64,000 bases of DNA from Datnioides undecimradiatus (GCA_008933995.1 WARS01000025.1:7113477-7177476), one strand, 5' to 3'; positions 49,473 to 60,775 are shown, counted from the stretch's first letter. Program-made: numbers and translations. The notes: generated by a model not told the origin, from the letters alone.

Positions 49473-49545
49473 CTTAGTGTCGTGAAACAGCTGGAATCCT
49501 AAGTAAGTCCCATAAGAGGAGGTGCTGCGGGACGTCAGCCTCACA
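49473..49545 (-). ncRNA. Candidate non-coding first exon of an unknown minus-strand transcript
   Basis: Downstream of the minus-strand ETS site, the sequence runs to CACTAAG|GTAAGAAT, a near-consensus 5' splice site with the exon ending at 49473. The only ATG noticed in the exon is followed by a stop after four codons, so it would be a 5' UTR or lncRNA exon. The next exon was not identified. The coding part could lie far left or outside the window. Confidence 0.35.
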
Positions 49546-49860
49546 GCTTCCGGCTTAACGTGCGTATTTGACAGCTATCGTTAAAGGCTAACAGTTGGCG
49601 CAGTTTGTTTGTTAGCTAGCTAACGCTGACGTATCGTGTTAGCTAACCGCTGTAGCTAGCAGAAACGCTAACTACTAGCATAAAACACGTTCAGGTGTTT
49701 TTGAAACGCGCCCCGAAGTGAAATATTCAGACTTTGGGGCAAGAAGAGTTGTTTATGAAGTGTTACACATAAGCAGTTGTCGTAGTAGCGAGTGTTTCCA
49801 ACTAAAATTACAATGACAGTCGAGAAAAAACATGGCGGACCAAAAATGCTAACTACGTTC
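49473..49860. promoter_or_regulatory. CpG-dense, probably bidirectional promoter
   Basis: About 20 CpGs fall in roughly 350 bases, far above the flanks. The palindrome GTTAGCTAGCTAAC (49611-49624) and several more GCTAAC/GCTAGC words are typical of fish promoter DNA. Reading minus, an ETS/GABP site CCGGAAG (49553-49547) and a CRE-like TGACGTC (about 49537-49531) sit just upstream of a splice donor. Reading plus, AAACATGGCGGAC (49828-49840) is a YY1 site in the orientation that usually lies just after a start site. Neither direction leads into a recognisable protein. The nearest known gene, PAWR, ends 11 kb away on the same strand, so this cannot be its promoter. Confidence 0.5.
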
Positions 49861-49948
49861 ATATAGATTTCCTTATTAGAAGGGGCGCAGTAGCTGTTTT
49901 CTCCCGTGTTACTAGATTTATCTCTACTTTGTATTTGATTTGTCATGG

Positions 49949-49973
49949 AATAATAATAATAATAATAATAATA
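49949..49973. repeat. (AAT)n microsatellite
   Basis: About eight trinucleotide copies lie on the plus-strand side of the CpG-dense promoter candidate. Confidence 0.95.
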
Positions 49974-52884
49974 ACAATAACAAATAATGTCTGCAATGTT
50001 ATTGAACTAAATTGGTTAATGTAAGTTAAGTGGCTAGTTTCTCTGCTCCAACATCATGTGATTTAGCTCAATTGGCTCAACACACTGGCTGTTATTGTAC
50101 CGGGTGACTTTAAAGGTTATTAAAGCTAGGCTGGAATTTTTTATTTCCTTTGCAAATTACTATTTCATCGCCCCTTGTGATTAAAAGCCTGGTAAAAGCT
50201 TCTATCTGCTCCCAAATTTAATAACTTAAAATGTTTAAGGTAAGATTTGCCTTTGAGTTCCACCTCATTTTAGCTACTATTTAAAGAATTTTTGGGTGAC
50301 CAGGCAGATTTGAGACTATTTAGTGTCAGTCAAATCTGACAACACTGCATGTACCTGAAGAAGCTCTGGCTTCACTCTATTTCAGCCCTTACATTATTCA
50401 AGTTCATATTTCTTACCAATAACCAGTGATCAAAGCAGACAGGTGCAATTGCAGGTGGTGGAGTGCTCATGCAGTGCCTGTAAGGGTAAAATAATGTCCA
50501 CAACAAAGGCCCTGTGAGGCTCTCGCCGTCTTTCATCTGGCTGAGGCGAGAGATAAAGAGAGAGAACATGTGAGAGAGCATCATTACAAATCCATCTACA
50601 CTCTTTATCTAATCACTAATGGCTTTGGAGAGGAGTTTCAAAACCATCAACACTGCTGTTTCACAATGTTTCCCGCAATATCGCTCTTACAGCCAGCCAT
50701 TATGTAAACTAGAGTACAAAATATGCTGTTCCAGTCCGTCCTTGCTCCCTCTGTCTCTTTCATTCCATATGCCACAGTCAAGATGACCTTTTTTCTGCTG
50801 ATGGATGCCAAAGTTACAGGGGTCTCTTGTGGATTTAAACATCTGATGTGACAGACCGAGATTTTGAGATCATTCGGAAAATACATCAAGAATCTGTCAA
50901 GATGACCTCCATATCTGAAGACAACAATCTTAATACATAGACTGTCACACAATAATGCAGACAATGGACATATAATGACGTTAGGTAGAAGTATTAAGCT
51001 GACTGTCTTGCTTTTCTTTGTGTTAAAGGTCAATATTTCACTTGTCTTCCTGAAGGCCACTTCATACCAGCCAGACGCTGCTTTTCCTGGATCTATACCA
51101 TCATGCACGCAGTGGATGATTCCTGCCAGCGTGAGATCATGGGCAGCACCACGTGGAGAATGACCTTTTCAGCCATGTGTCACCTGCCCACATGATGCTC
51201 CAGGTGGCCCACTCAGCATAGCGTGTCTGAATGCTCCAGTGAAGCAACACAAAAATAAGGAAAAGTGAATAAAAGGATCACCGCAAAGTATTGGGACCGA
51301 AGCATGCACAAACATAGAGACACAGATACACACTTGTTTTAATTTTTTATTCAGCAGCAGTTGGCAAGTGTTTGGTTATAAAGAAGGCATTTAGACAGTT
51401 GGTATTAAAGCCACACAAGGCAACTGTTGGCAGCACCAAGACAGGCAGAATATCAAGCCTTGTTGGGTCCAGCTTAATGTGGGAAAAAACGATTCCTTCT
51501 GCTGTTCTGGAAAAAAGTTTGGTTTAGATGAGATTTATTATTTCATATTTTCCCTTTTAAAGCATAATTTTTCATTGTTTGCCTTCTGTGATTGATCGTC
51601 ACAGCCTTGCACAGATATTTGTCCACAAAAAGGCCACTTTTCACAGCTCTAAGTCCAGCCTGATGCAGATATTTTGTTTAGTTTAGACACATTTTTTATT
51701 TGCAGGATGCATTTCCTGTTTTTTACTTTTTTTATTTTTATTAATTAATTAATTCCCCAAACCATGACCTTTGGCTCTTATAGCAGTAAGTGGCAAGTGA
51801 TCAGTCTGATACAGTTATGACTCAAGATTAATCTGGTTGCAAATGCACTGCATGAGTTAATACTTTCAGCAAAATTATATTAAAATACACTGTGAATCTT
51901 GCATAAGGATCACGATGCAACAGATGAGGTTTTGAGAACTGGACAGTCCTTAATAAAACAAGTGCAAGTGGTTTTACAGTGTGCAGGGTATTTCCAATCT
52001 GCAAGTACTAACAGTTATTAACAATTGCAATTACTAACAGCTGGTTAGATGTAAAATCTTGGATTTTTATGTGCTAAACACAAACTTTCAAAACTGATGC
52101 ACGCCTGTATTTTCCATTTGAGGGCGACCACTGACCCAACATAATAGCAACATCATGTTAACTGGATGAATAGGTTCCCTAAAGCAACACCCAATTTCAT
52201 CCTCATGGCCCTTTAAATGTGAACACTGATCTTGTTCACCGTCTTTGAGCAACAGGCCTTGAGAGGAGGATTCCAGGCATTCAAGGTCCAAACCCTCCAG
52301 GACAGTGCACCTTCTGCTGGAGTCAAATGAAACCTAGCAGGGATAATTGCCTTGTTAGGACTTCCCATGAAGTAAGCTCCCCAGTGAGCTGCCATGGGAA
52401 TGGGATCATGCATATATGGATGAACCCTGCACTCCTCCTACTTAGCTAGTAACCACCTGTGAGCTGTCTGCTACTATGTATTCTATAGATGGGGCGGGTA
52501 GCTGTGGGTGGTGATGGCTGACGGATGAATGGAAGGACAAAGAGGGCGGAGGACGGCTGCATTTAAGTGCTTGACAGCCATTTTTCAGAGTAAATGTAGA
52601 TGACAGATGGGTGATTAGTGTATGTGTCTGTCTAATCCATCTGCACAGAGTCTACTCACACTCTGTTTACATATTGCAGGATGGCAGAGAGAAGGTGAAA
52701 CTCCGGCCACTTTGGCTTCTACACACCCAGGATTCACCAGGAAGATTATTTTTGATTCTCCGACAACACGTTCAGTGATGCTTGTTGGGTGTTTGTGTGT
52801 CCTTCCCAGGGGAAAGCTCAGAATGAGACTCTGCTCAGGGCTGAACATGCACCTCTGCTGCTCCCCTGCTGACTTGGTAGTCCT

Positions 52885-52915
52885 GATGATGATGATGAGG
52901 AGGAGGAGGAGGAGG
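52885..52915. repeat. Compound (GAT)n(GAG)n repeat
   Basis: About four GAT copies followed by six GAG copies. Translated, it gives runs of M and R in a spurious plus frame. Confidence 0.9.
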
Positions 52916-53778
52916 GTGGAGGGAGGAGACGCACATGTTTGTGTGAGCGTAACATGCCGAGCAGGAGTTGTTGTTTTCGCACGCATCCCAAGGCAGGGCC
53001 CCTCTTAAATCACGCCACGCAAAACAACACGAAACACAACAGCAACAACTTCTCCAAGGGAGGCCGGCGCTGTCATGGTAACAGCGTAGAGTGACCTTCA
53101 GAGGCTGTTGATGCTCCCCAGAGCCGCCTCTTATTCTGCTTGGCATGGACTTTGTGAGTCATCAACAACATTCAAATTCACATGCTCCCTCTCTAGAGGT
53201 TTGGGGCTTATTAAAATGGATGAGCAAATGGGAAAAAATGATGGAAATAGCAACAACTGAACTGAACTAACAGCATTTTGAGCTTGTGCCGCCTGATTAC
53301 CATAGTCAATAATAACAATTCTATCATAAACAAGATCCATCATAAATGAGATTATGATAATAGCGCATGCAGGGTCAAAGGGTGTTGTGTTCCGCCATTA
53401 ATCCATCAGTATTTACATGCAGCGGCATGAGGACGCCGGCTGTTATGTAACAGGACTTCAAAATGACATAGAGGAAGAGCATCAGCGCTGACTAAGAAGA
53501 AGCTCCTGTGAAATTACTCACAGCAAACCACAGGTGGAAAATGAAGCATCGCTTTACATCAGGAGGATCAGGCACTGGGTACCCGTGCTAACCTCTGCCT
53601 CGATAATATATTAAGAGGGTGTTCCACCAGGAGAGCTAGTCACCAAGGATCAGTGAGCACATAAGCCTGGGAAAAAAAACCCCATCAGAGCCGCGATAGG
53701 CTACTTCTTGTCATCACACTGATGGGTTCCAGGCTGGGAACACTGCCACCCACTGGGGGAGAACAGGAAGTGAGGTAT

Positions 53779-53795
53779 TGGTGGTGGTGGTGGTG
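53779..53795. repeat. (GGT)n repeat
   Basis: About five and a half trinucleotide copies, then a G-rich stretch. Confidence 0.85.
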
Positions 53796-54031
53796 TTGGG
53801 GGCGGCTGTGTTCCTTCTGCTGGCTGAGTTCACAAATGCTTGTTTATCTTCATACAGTTCGTATAAATGATGCATTCAAAGGATAAAGCATCGATTATGT
53901 TTCCGGCAACCATTAAGAGTCTGTGGGTGGCAAATGTAGAGCAGCACTTTGTCATCACGTTTAGAGTAAGTCTTGGTGATCTATCCTGGCAGCCTGTGCT
54001 TGATGGTTTCATGTGCTTGCTGTATTTGCAG

Positions 54032-54051
54032 ATATATATATATATATATAA
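54032..54051. repeat. (AT)n microsatellite
   Basis: Ten copies; a second short AT run follows near 54070. Confidence 0.95.
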
Positions 54052-54207
54052 ATAAAATAAAGAATTTAATATATATATGTAAATTTTATCTATGAGCAAC
54101 AAAGGCAGCGAGGGGGTCCTTACAAAGCACATCTCTCAGATGTGATGCGATTGGACAACCAGACAATTTTTTAGAGAGGATCGATTGGGATACACACGTC
54201 GTATCCC

Positions 54208-54221
54208 GTTGCCATGGCAAC
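54208..54221. promoter_or_regulatory. Perfect RFX X-box palindrome
   Basis: GTTGCCATGGCAAC is a complete 14-bp palindrome and the textbook RFX dimer site. It lies in a locally GC-rich stretch (next to CCCCCAGGGCCCGGG) that includes CACGTCGTATCCCG. Confidence 0.55.
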
Positions 54222-54340
54222 CCCCAGGGCCCGGGAAGAGATCTTTGGAACAGATGACTTAATTCCCGACGGACAAGCAGGCCACTCAAGTCCGTCATCC
54301 TCTGCCTCAGCTGCGAGGAGGCTCACCACTTTCCATGTGG

Positions 54341-54368
54341 TGTGTGTGTGTGTGTGTGCGTGTGTGTG
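54341..54368. repeat. (TG)n microsatellite with alternating GCGCGC
   Basis: Fourteen copies with one CG step, then GAGCGCGCGTATATGTGTG. Alternating purine-pyrimidine DNA of this kind is Z-DNA-prone. Confidence 0.95.
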
Positions 54369-57300
54369 AGCGCGCGTATATGTGTGTGAACAACAAATTG
54401 AACAGGTCTGTTGTGCTGCCGCGGTTGGTTTGCCGCGCTGAAACTGAGCGGAACGTCCATGTGAAGCCCATGCTAATCAGACTGATAGCTGCGCGTGAAG
54501 ATTTTTCTTGTTTGCCTCCACAGGACGGGGTCTCAAGGTGCCCGCGGTGGCATTTCTGCAGCATTTCATTTCCTTCACAGATGAGAGATGAAGAGGAAGG
54601 TGGGGCGGAGGGTGGGGGAACCTCAGGGCTCATGGACTGGACAAAGATTACCATAGGAAAAAAGTATCCAAACAAATGCAAAAGCCTGTACACCAATATT
54701 TTGTTATATTTAAGTCAGAGTTTTGCAAAAGGACAAATAAAATGTAACGTACCAGGAAATTATTTTCTTCCAGTGGTATTTGGCCCGTTCGGCCCGTTCG
54801 AGGACACAAACTCTCTCCACTGAAACCAAGATTTCAATTTGTGAGCAATAAAAGTCTTTCAGCTCCTCGAGGGTTTGACTGATACCAAAAAAATGTGTTT
54901 TTCCAACTGGATGCCAAGTAGCACCAGGCTCAGTCGTGGCATTACAGATGCTTTTTCTCATTAAAAGTAATGTACTGTCATGTTGGGCTCATGCCAGGAT
55001 TGATTTGGTGAATCTAACCGGTTAATTGGGGGATACATCACAGCGGGAATGTATTTTACCATTCTCCATTAATTACTTTATCACACGCATGTTGAAACAG
55101 TTTTTAATGATACATAACAAACATTTATTGCATTGATCTAAACAAACAAGGTGACATGCATCAATGTTTGCAGACCATCACCAGGGGTGGACCAGGTAAC
55201 TGCCCCGGGCCCTTTTAGCCTTTACAGTGCTGAGAGCCTCATATTCGTTGCATCAGTTGGTCAGTTGATTGGGGGCTGTAGGTCCAAACCTCCGTGGAGC
55301 TTTCACGTGAATAAGACTCCTAATAAACTGAAATTAATTGGGACCCGCTAGTCAATTTTGCCCCAGGGCAACATGGCAAGTTAATGTGGCTGTGACTATT
55401 AAGCTGTACTCCAGCATGCCGCCCATACAAACCAGTATCTGGTATGCGGAGGCGAGCCGACATCTTACTGCCGCGTGAAAAAGGTGAAAGTCAGGTGAAG
55501 TTAGAGGAGAAAGCGTTTGTCTTTGGTTTATTCTGAATGCAGAGGAAGGTGGAGGTCCCCTGCACGCTCTGTCAGCTGGAAGTGCTTTGTGTTTATTCTC
55601 CAGCCCGCGGAGCTTCCTCATGAATATTGAAGTTCAAATCAAAGTGTGTTTCTGTCTAATTATATTCAGAATATGTTTCACTGTGGCAGATTAGATTTCT
55701 TGGTGTGGGAAAACTGATTCTTCTTTATTCTACTCCACTACCGTTTTCCTGGAGATGTCGTGAAATATGCATAGTTTTTAATAAAGCAAAACAAAAACCC
55801 AAACCAATTACAACCGAGAAATACATAATTTAAGCCAACTGGACGGAGATCCAGTGAGTAGAACAGACAGAGCTGGATCCAAAGCTTAAGGACAGAAGAT
55901 GAGATGAAGTTACAGAAGCCAGATCGAGGGAAACACCAGCCAACGGGCCAAAGGACAGAGCAGAATATGGGTTTGTAGTGCCGTCTCAAATAGATCTCTT
56001 TTTTTAGGATAATGGGTTATGAGGAGTAGAGGGGGTAGACAGAAGTCATTTTGGTGAGAGAGTGATTTAGGTGACAGCTGCAGTGATAAAATGGGCCAGA
56101 TGGTAAGGGTAGAAAGTGTTCAGATATGCCTTATAGCAGCTGATAATGTAATAGCAGCCGGATAAAGTAATAATCACCTGTCAAAATGGGTTTAAAATGG
56201 AAAATAGTGTGTAGCTGGATTCATTTCTGGCTAATAATACAACATTATCAGCACAACATACTCATTTTGTATACATTTGTATTGGTTTTATCCTTTATTT
56301 TTGGTTTTTTGTCACTTTTTTGACAAACTATGCGGTTAACCGGCTGCTTTTTCATGCCAACACTGTCGATCTTTGCCCTTCTCGACATTAATATTTAACA
56401 GCTGCCATGAGGTGAAGCTAAAGAAGAAAACAACACAGCCCAAACTTTTCCATTACTCTGAGCCAAATGAGTTAAATTATGCCGTTTGCTAAATGTCATG
56501 CCTTTGGACTGCCATTAGTTGATTCCTCTCCGTTTGTGAACTGTATTAGAATCCCATTGACTTTTACAGGGCATTTCAACAAAGGGCAGCTCGGCATGTG
56601 GTCCAGGTGTTGAGGGAAGTGCATGCGAGGCGTCTGAAGTCTTGTTATTGCAGTACCAGCTCCAACACGGTGCTGTTTGTGTTCAGAAAACAGCCAGCAG
56701 AGCGGCGTGACTTAAAAAAAAGAAATCTCACGGACTTGAGAGAGTCGGCGAGAGATGGTTGCTTTCTGCTGGAGGTACAGTGTGACATTAGGTTTGGACG
56801 GAAGGCCTTGGGATCGAGGAGCAATCATTTCCCATCACCAAGGAGGCTTTCATTTGAATAGTGGCTTTTAAGGGCCACCTCAGATACCATGTAGCTTGGA
56901 GATAATGAGGTTTAAAAAGGTTCACGGGCAGGTACGAGTCATTTTCAGGCTGGTGGTTGAGAAAATAGGCTGCTGTGATAAAGTGGAGCAAAAGGAATCG
57001 GCGGAGGAAATTGCACAAATATGTCCGGTATCATTTCATCCATCCGTCGGCTTGTTCTCGCTCTTTCTGGCATCCTGACCCCTGCCACCCTCACCGTGGA
57101 TGAGTGCTTCCCTGCACCAGGGACCCTGGAGATTAAGGAGATTGGCCGGAGAACCTAGAGCATGAAACCAACTGATAATGAAATATGGCTGGGTTTCTAC
57201 AAGGACGAGATAAGGCCTGCTTCTCATCTCCGTCCCGACTATCGGCCTCTCAGGATCTAATGCACTTTGTGGAGGCCGATGCGTCTGTTCGCAGCCGAAC

Positions 57301-58927
57301 ACACAAACAAACTAGATTGAACACATGATCATCTCATAGCAATTTTTAATTTAAAAGTAAATGTGAGAAGGGGCAGAAAAACAAAATACCACCCAGTTTA
57401 AGCGCTCACAGGCGTCACGCAGGCTGATGAAACCCTGAATAACTCGTCTAAAGGTGGCGACGGCTCAAACAGATTAAAGAACACAGGCCTGCGTTTGCTC
57501 TGCCAACGTATTAAGATATTTCACCGTGATCTGGCGAGACAGATGCAGTCCTGGTGTTGAGATTTGAATCAGGTTGGTGACACTTCCTGTCAGCTATGTT
57601 ACATTAGGCAGTTGAATTTGGTCTTAGGTCTTCAGGCGCCTTGGTCACCTTTCAACTATGTGACTGTACTTCTTCAGAACAGGTACATGAATGTGTCAGG
57701 AGACTGTTTCTGGCCACGATTCGATGCACGCAGGCTGATTTCTGTCTCTTTTTTTTCCGTTGTACACCAGCTCTGCTCATCTACTGCAGCCATTTTTCCC
57801 AGCTCAGCGGTGCCGCATCATTAAGTGGTGTCAACACACACCGTCTGAAGGCTGTGACACTGATCGGCAGCCCAGATGTGCTTCTCCAAGACCGAGTACT
57901 CATCTAATATTCAAGGCCTTAGTCACGATTGTAGGTCACCTCACGCAAAGAGAAGAAATGTCCAAAAGTTTGGGATCATTAGCATTCTTCATCTTGTTTC
58001 TAGCGAACTGTCAATTTAGTTGCTTCAAAATGCATTTGCAGTTTAAGTTTTATTTGTATGTAAAAGAAGCAAAGACAAACAACTGAACTGAATCAGAACC
58101 GACAAAACTTAAAAATTACAATGAAAGCTAAGAAACTGGAAACTTCTTCAGAATGAATCCGAACCTCTGGCCCTGCAGAATAAAACATTGCCAGAAATCC
58201 AGTGATTCAGAGATGTTGCACATGAGACTGTGAATTAAGAGTTTATTTTGATCAGGGCACAGTTGAACAGGTGAACAAACTGAGATGCTTGTGTTGAATT
58301 TTATTTTGTTTGTGCTGAGTATGAATGGTTGTGTTTTGCAGCGAGCTAACAAGAACTCCGACTTCCTCTTAGCGTGGAAGGCGTGCAGCTGGATATTTCA
58401 GCTAAATAATCAAAATATATGTAAAAATATGACCTTTCTTGATTTTTTAAAATGTATTTTTATATATTTATTAGCAAACCTGCTGCTAATGCACATTTCC
58501 CAGCTGACACTGGGACACGTGTACACCTGAGGGACCACCGTCAGCGTCTGTGCTGTTGGCTGAGGTGGAGAACTCAATATATTGTCCAACCCTTCTAGAG
58601 GCAGATATGAATTGTCTCTGCCCTCTGTGGCGGCCGCGAATGACAGGCCCTACAACGTTTCATAAAAATGCTAATAGGGATTATGGAGAGAGCCCTGCAG
58701 CACTTTCGCTGAGCTGAACGGAGCCATTATCTGGAAATTTAGTTGGCATTAGTGCTGATACGCTTCCTATATAGATGCTCCCCTGCTCACTCCGTCACTG
58801 GGTGGAGGAATGAATGCGTCTCTGCAGAATAACAGAGGTTCTGTGGGGTGGATGGAGGTTTCATGTCCCAGGATGGTGCCAGCCTTTAAGCAGCCAGGTT
58901 GGTGATTGGCATGTTGATTCATCATGA

Positions 58928-58955
58928 GTGTGTGTGTGTGTGTGTGTGTGTGTGT
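58928..58955. repeat. (TG)n microsatellite
   Basis: About fourteen copies, some 130 bases beyond the distal PAWR poly(A) candidate. Confidence 0.95.
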
Positions 58956-59088
58956 TGAGAGCTAGGCGGAGGAAGCGAACCCCCCGCCACCGTCACATTG
59001 CATTACGGACTCAGTGGCATGGTATCATCACATCAAATTAGTCTTAATGAACACAAGCGAGTCGACTGAGGAGAGAGATAATCAAACT

Positions 59089-59094
59089 TTTATT
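59089..59094 (-). terminator. Candidate distal poly(A) signal (AATAAA)
   Basis: This is the first canonical AATAAA on the minus strand left of the PAWR stop, about 1.36 kb away. It could end a long PAWR 3' UTR isoform. A hexamer alone is weak evidence. Confidence 0.25.
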
Positions 59095-59710
59095 AAATGT
59101 CTTAATCTTCTGTACATGCATAATGTAATGGAAAGAGAGATGGGTCTGCGACGTCTGTCTGCACGGGAGCGATCTTTCCCCCCAAAATGTGGGAATGTAC
59201 GTGGAAGCAGAGTTATTCTATCGACGGGCTGCAGCCTACAGATTAATTGCTCACCGAGCAGCTCCTCAGTGGAGTAAAATGATCTAAATACAGGAAGTAA
59301 GATGCCACTACCAGCCAAGCCTGTTCCCTTGAGTAAACAAAAGAGATGCATTTCAAATAGCGCGTTCCTTCAGTTCATTTGGTTGGTCATACGAGACTAA
59401 ATGCACCGTAGCCCACTCCACACGGCTTGGAAACGTCTCATCGAATATCGCAAAGGCACGACTTGTAAACGAATTACAGACAGAAAACGCTCAAACAAAG
59501 AATCCACACGTATACTACGCAGGGGCTTCACCCTGAAACACTTCATCGAGGACAAATATAATGCTCAGATGTTAACGTTGAAATGCGGAAAGCAAATAAT
59601 TGGTATAAAGTCTTGCTTGTGTCATTTAAACTGGAAGGATTTAGTTTCTTCTCTTGCAGATGCCCCGCTGGGATTCAAATGTACCAAGAAATGATTGTGT
59701 GAAAGTTAAT

Positions 59711-59749
59711 CTGGCGCTACTGTTCATTAATAAAGCGCCAGGCTTTAAT
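59711..59749 (-). terminator. Candidate PAWR poly(A) signal with adjacent hairpin
   Basis: On the minus strand ATTAAA (59749-59744) is followed two bases later by a perfect 8-bp stem: CTGGCGCT (59741-59734) pairs with AGCGCCAG (59718-59711) across a 15-base loop. Cleavage is expected 10-30 bases after the hexamer, inside or just past the hairpin. The hexamer is a common variant. Its use is inferred. Confidence 0.4.
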
Positions 59750-60105
59750 TTTCTTTTTTTAAGAATTGACTAAAAAAAAAACAAAACCCAAAAACAAAAT
59801 CTCACATGCATTGCAAGGCACCGTGCCCACTTTGGCTGATGGTACTGTCGCTGTAATTGTGTTGAATTTGGTCCAAGAGTTCCTCCACAGAAGCTCCGTC
59901 GTTTACGAGTCCACCGATGAAACTCAGACACAACTGAAACGATGCAACGCCGGAGATCGTTTTCAAATTTTACCGTTTTGAATTTGTTCTTCCACGCCTC
60001 TAAAATAAGTTTTAGAAGACTTTGTGTGCCTGTGTGTGCAGCACATACATTCATTTTACTTTTGCTTTTTAAGACCTTATCAAAAAAAGAACAATCTAAA
60101 TGGCC

Positions 60106-60113
60106 TATGTACA
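60106..60113 (-). promoter_or_regulatory. Pumilio response element in the PAWR 3' UTR
   Basis: The minus strand reads TGTACATA, an exact match to the PUF consensus UGUANAUA, in an AU-rich setting about 340 bases past the stop codon. Pumilio proteins repress and destabilise mRNAs through this word. A match is expected by chance every few kb in AT-rich DNA. Confidence 0.35.
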
Positions 60114-60230
60114 ATAAATTTACATTAAATATGTATACGATGACGGACAATCCACATCAGATTGTCGGGACAGGAGAACGTTAGCCCCTAAGTTCGCTCA
60201 GCTTTCACAACTAATGGAATAAATCCATTC

Positions 60231-60246
60231 GTGGTGGTGGTGGTGG
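60231..60246. repeat. (GTG)n repeat in the PAWR 3' UTR
   Basis: Five trinucleotide copies. On the transcript this is (CAC)n, about 200 bases after the stop codon. Confidence 0.85.
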
Positions 60247-60448
60247 GCTATATTTAAGGCTGTGAGGCTGAGCACGACTACTTTACAGTTTCACCTCTAA
60301 CAGACAGAATCAAACAGATAAAAGGTCAGGCTGCTGGACTTGACCCCGGGCACAAGGTCAGGAGAAAGGAAAGAGTAGAGATGCTCCGTTCGTCGAGGGC
60401 GAGGCGGGGTTGTTTGTGTGTGTAGACGTGGGTGGGGGGGGTGTGGTT

Positions 60449-60535
60449 CTACCTCGTCAGCTGACCCACCACTTTCAGCAGAGTCTTGTTCTCCTGTTTG
60501 AGTTGCTCGTTCTCGTCTTCGATGTCATCCAGGTC
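60449..60535 (-). CDS. pawr: PAWR (Par-4) last coding exon, C-terminal leucine zipper and stop
   Basis: On the minus strand CCCTTTTTTCACAG is followed by 28 codons and a TAG stop (60449-60451). They read DLDDIEDENEQLKQ, then ENKTLLKVVGQLTR, which to my memory equals the C-terminus of vertebrate PAWR residue for residue. The phase-0 junction continues NR from the exon at 63811-63915. Counting on from that exon, core residues L37, I40, N44, L47, N51, L54, V58 and L61 complete an uninterrupted zipper. The two buried Asn residues (N44, N51) are the kind that set register and dimer partner in coiled coils. This is the segment used for homodimers and for WT1 and aPKC binding in mammals. No frameshift or stop is seen, so the gene looks functional at this end. 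Confidence 0.97.
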   Translation of the reverse strand, partial: DLDDIEDENEQLKQENKTLLKVVGQLTR

Positions 60536-60699
60536 CTGTGAAAAAAGGGCAGAGCAGACGGCTCTGGGGTTAGCACGCTCTGGACACATAAATATTCACA
60601 ACCCTGCCTCGGTACCTCCGAGGGCCCCGTCAGGTCAGCGTGCCGAGTGAGAGTTAAAGCGGGACATTACTCGCAGCCAGGTTTTCCCCTTCTCCTCCA

Positions 60700-60775
60700 G
60701 CCAGGCTGCCTTGATAGCAACAAATTAGACATTAACAGCTTCAATTAGCTGCAAATGAGAGAGGCTCTCAGTTGC
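60700..60775. promoter_or_regulatory. Candidate conserved non-coding element in the last PAWR intron
   Basis: Within 75 bases there are two AATTAG homeodomain cores, CATTAAC, AGCTGCAAAT and a GATAGCAACAAATTAG run, with no simple repeat. The texture resembles vertebrate developmental enhancers. No alignment was possible, so conservation is a guess. Confidence 0.3.

Larger units (their letters stand above)
49980..59080. other. Gene-free stretch left of PAWR
   Basis: No exon recognised. A strong plus donor-like AAT|GTAAGT lies at 50021, downstream of the YY1 side of the promoter candidate. A 153-codon minus frame (50647-51108) reads like intergenic translation. The perfect X-box is at 54208, with repeats at 52885, 53779, 54032, 54341 and 58928, and a tandem GGCCCGTTC pair near 54782. 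A CAGGGGTGGACC word at about 55182 recalls hAT ends, but no second end was found. Confidence 0.5.
59725..60448 (-). other. pawr: Probable PAWR 3' UTR
   Basis: The stop codon at 60449-60451 must be followed by a 3' UTR running left. The nearest poly(A) hexamer I can find in the right orientation is ATTAAA at 59744-59749, giving about 0.7 kb of UTR. A longer form could use AATAAA at 59089-59094. The stretch contains a Pumilio-type word (60106-60113), U-rich runs on the transcript strand and a (GTG)n run (60231-60246, CAC on the transcript). A 126-codon minus frame (59770-60150) lies inside it and looks like a chance frame. The end point is an inference. Confidence 0.5.

Noticed and set aside
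50647-51108. 153-codon minus frame
   Set aside because: No family recognised and residue mix is that of translated AT-rich DNA; considered as a transposon fragment but no motif supports this.
54307-54823. Opposed 129- and 162-codon frames around the (TG)n tract
   Set aside because: Residue runs come from the microsatellite, and both strands are open over the same bases; chance frames.
55180-55375. hAT-type transposon (CAGGGGTGGACC start word)
   Set aside because: No matching inverted end and no 8-bp target duplication found.
1-59000. SYT1 coding exons expected near PAWR
   Set aside because: No C2-domain, transmembrane or C-terminal SYT1 sequence could be recognised on either strand.
59770-60150. 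126-codon minus frame next to PAWR
   Set aside because: Lies in the expected 3' UTR after the PAWR stop and resembles nothing known.
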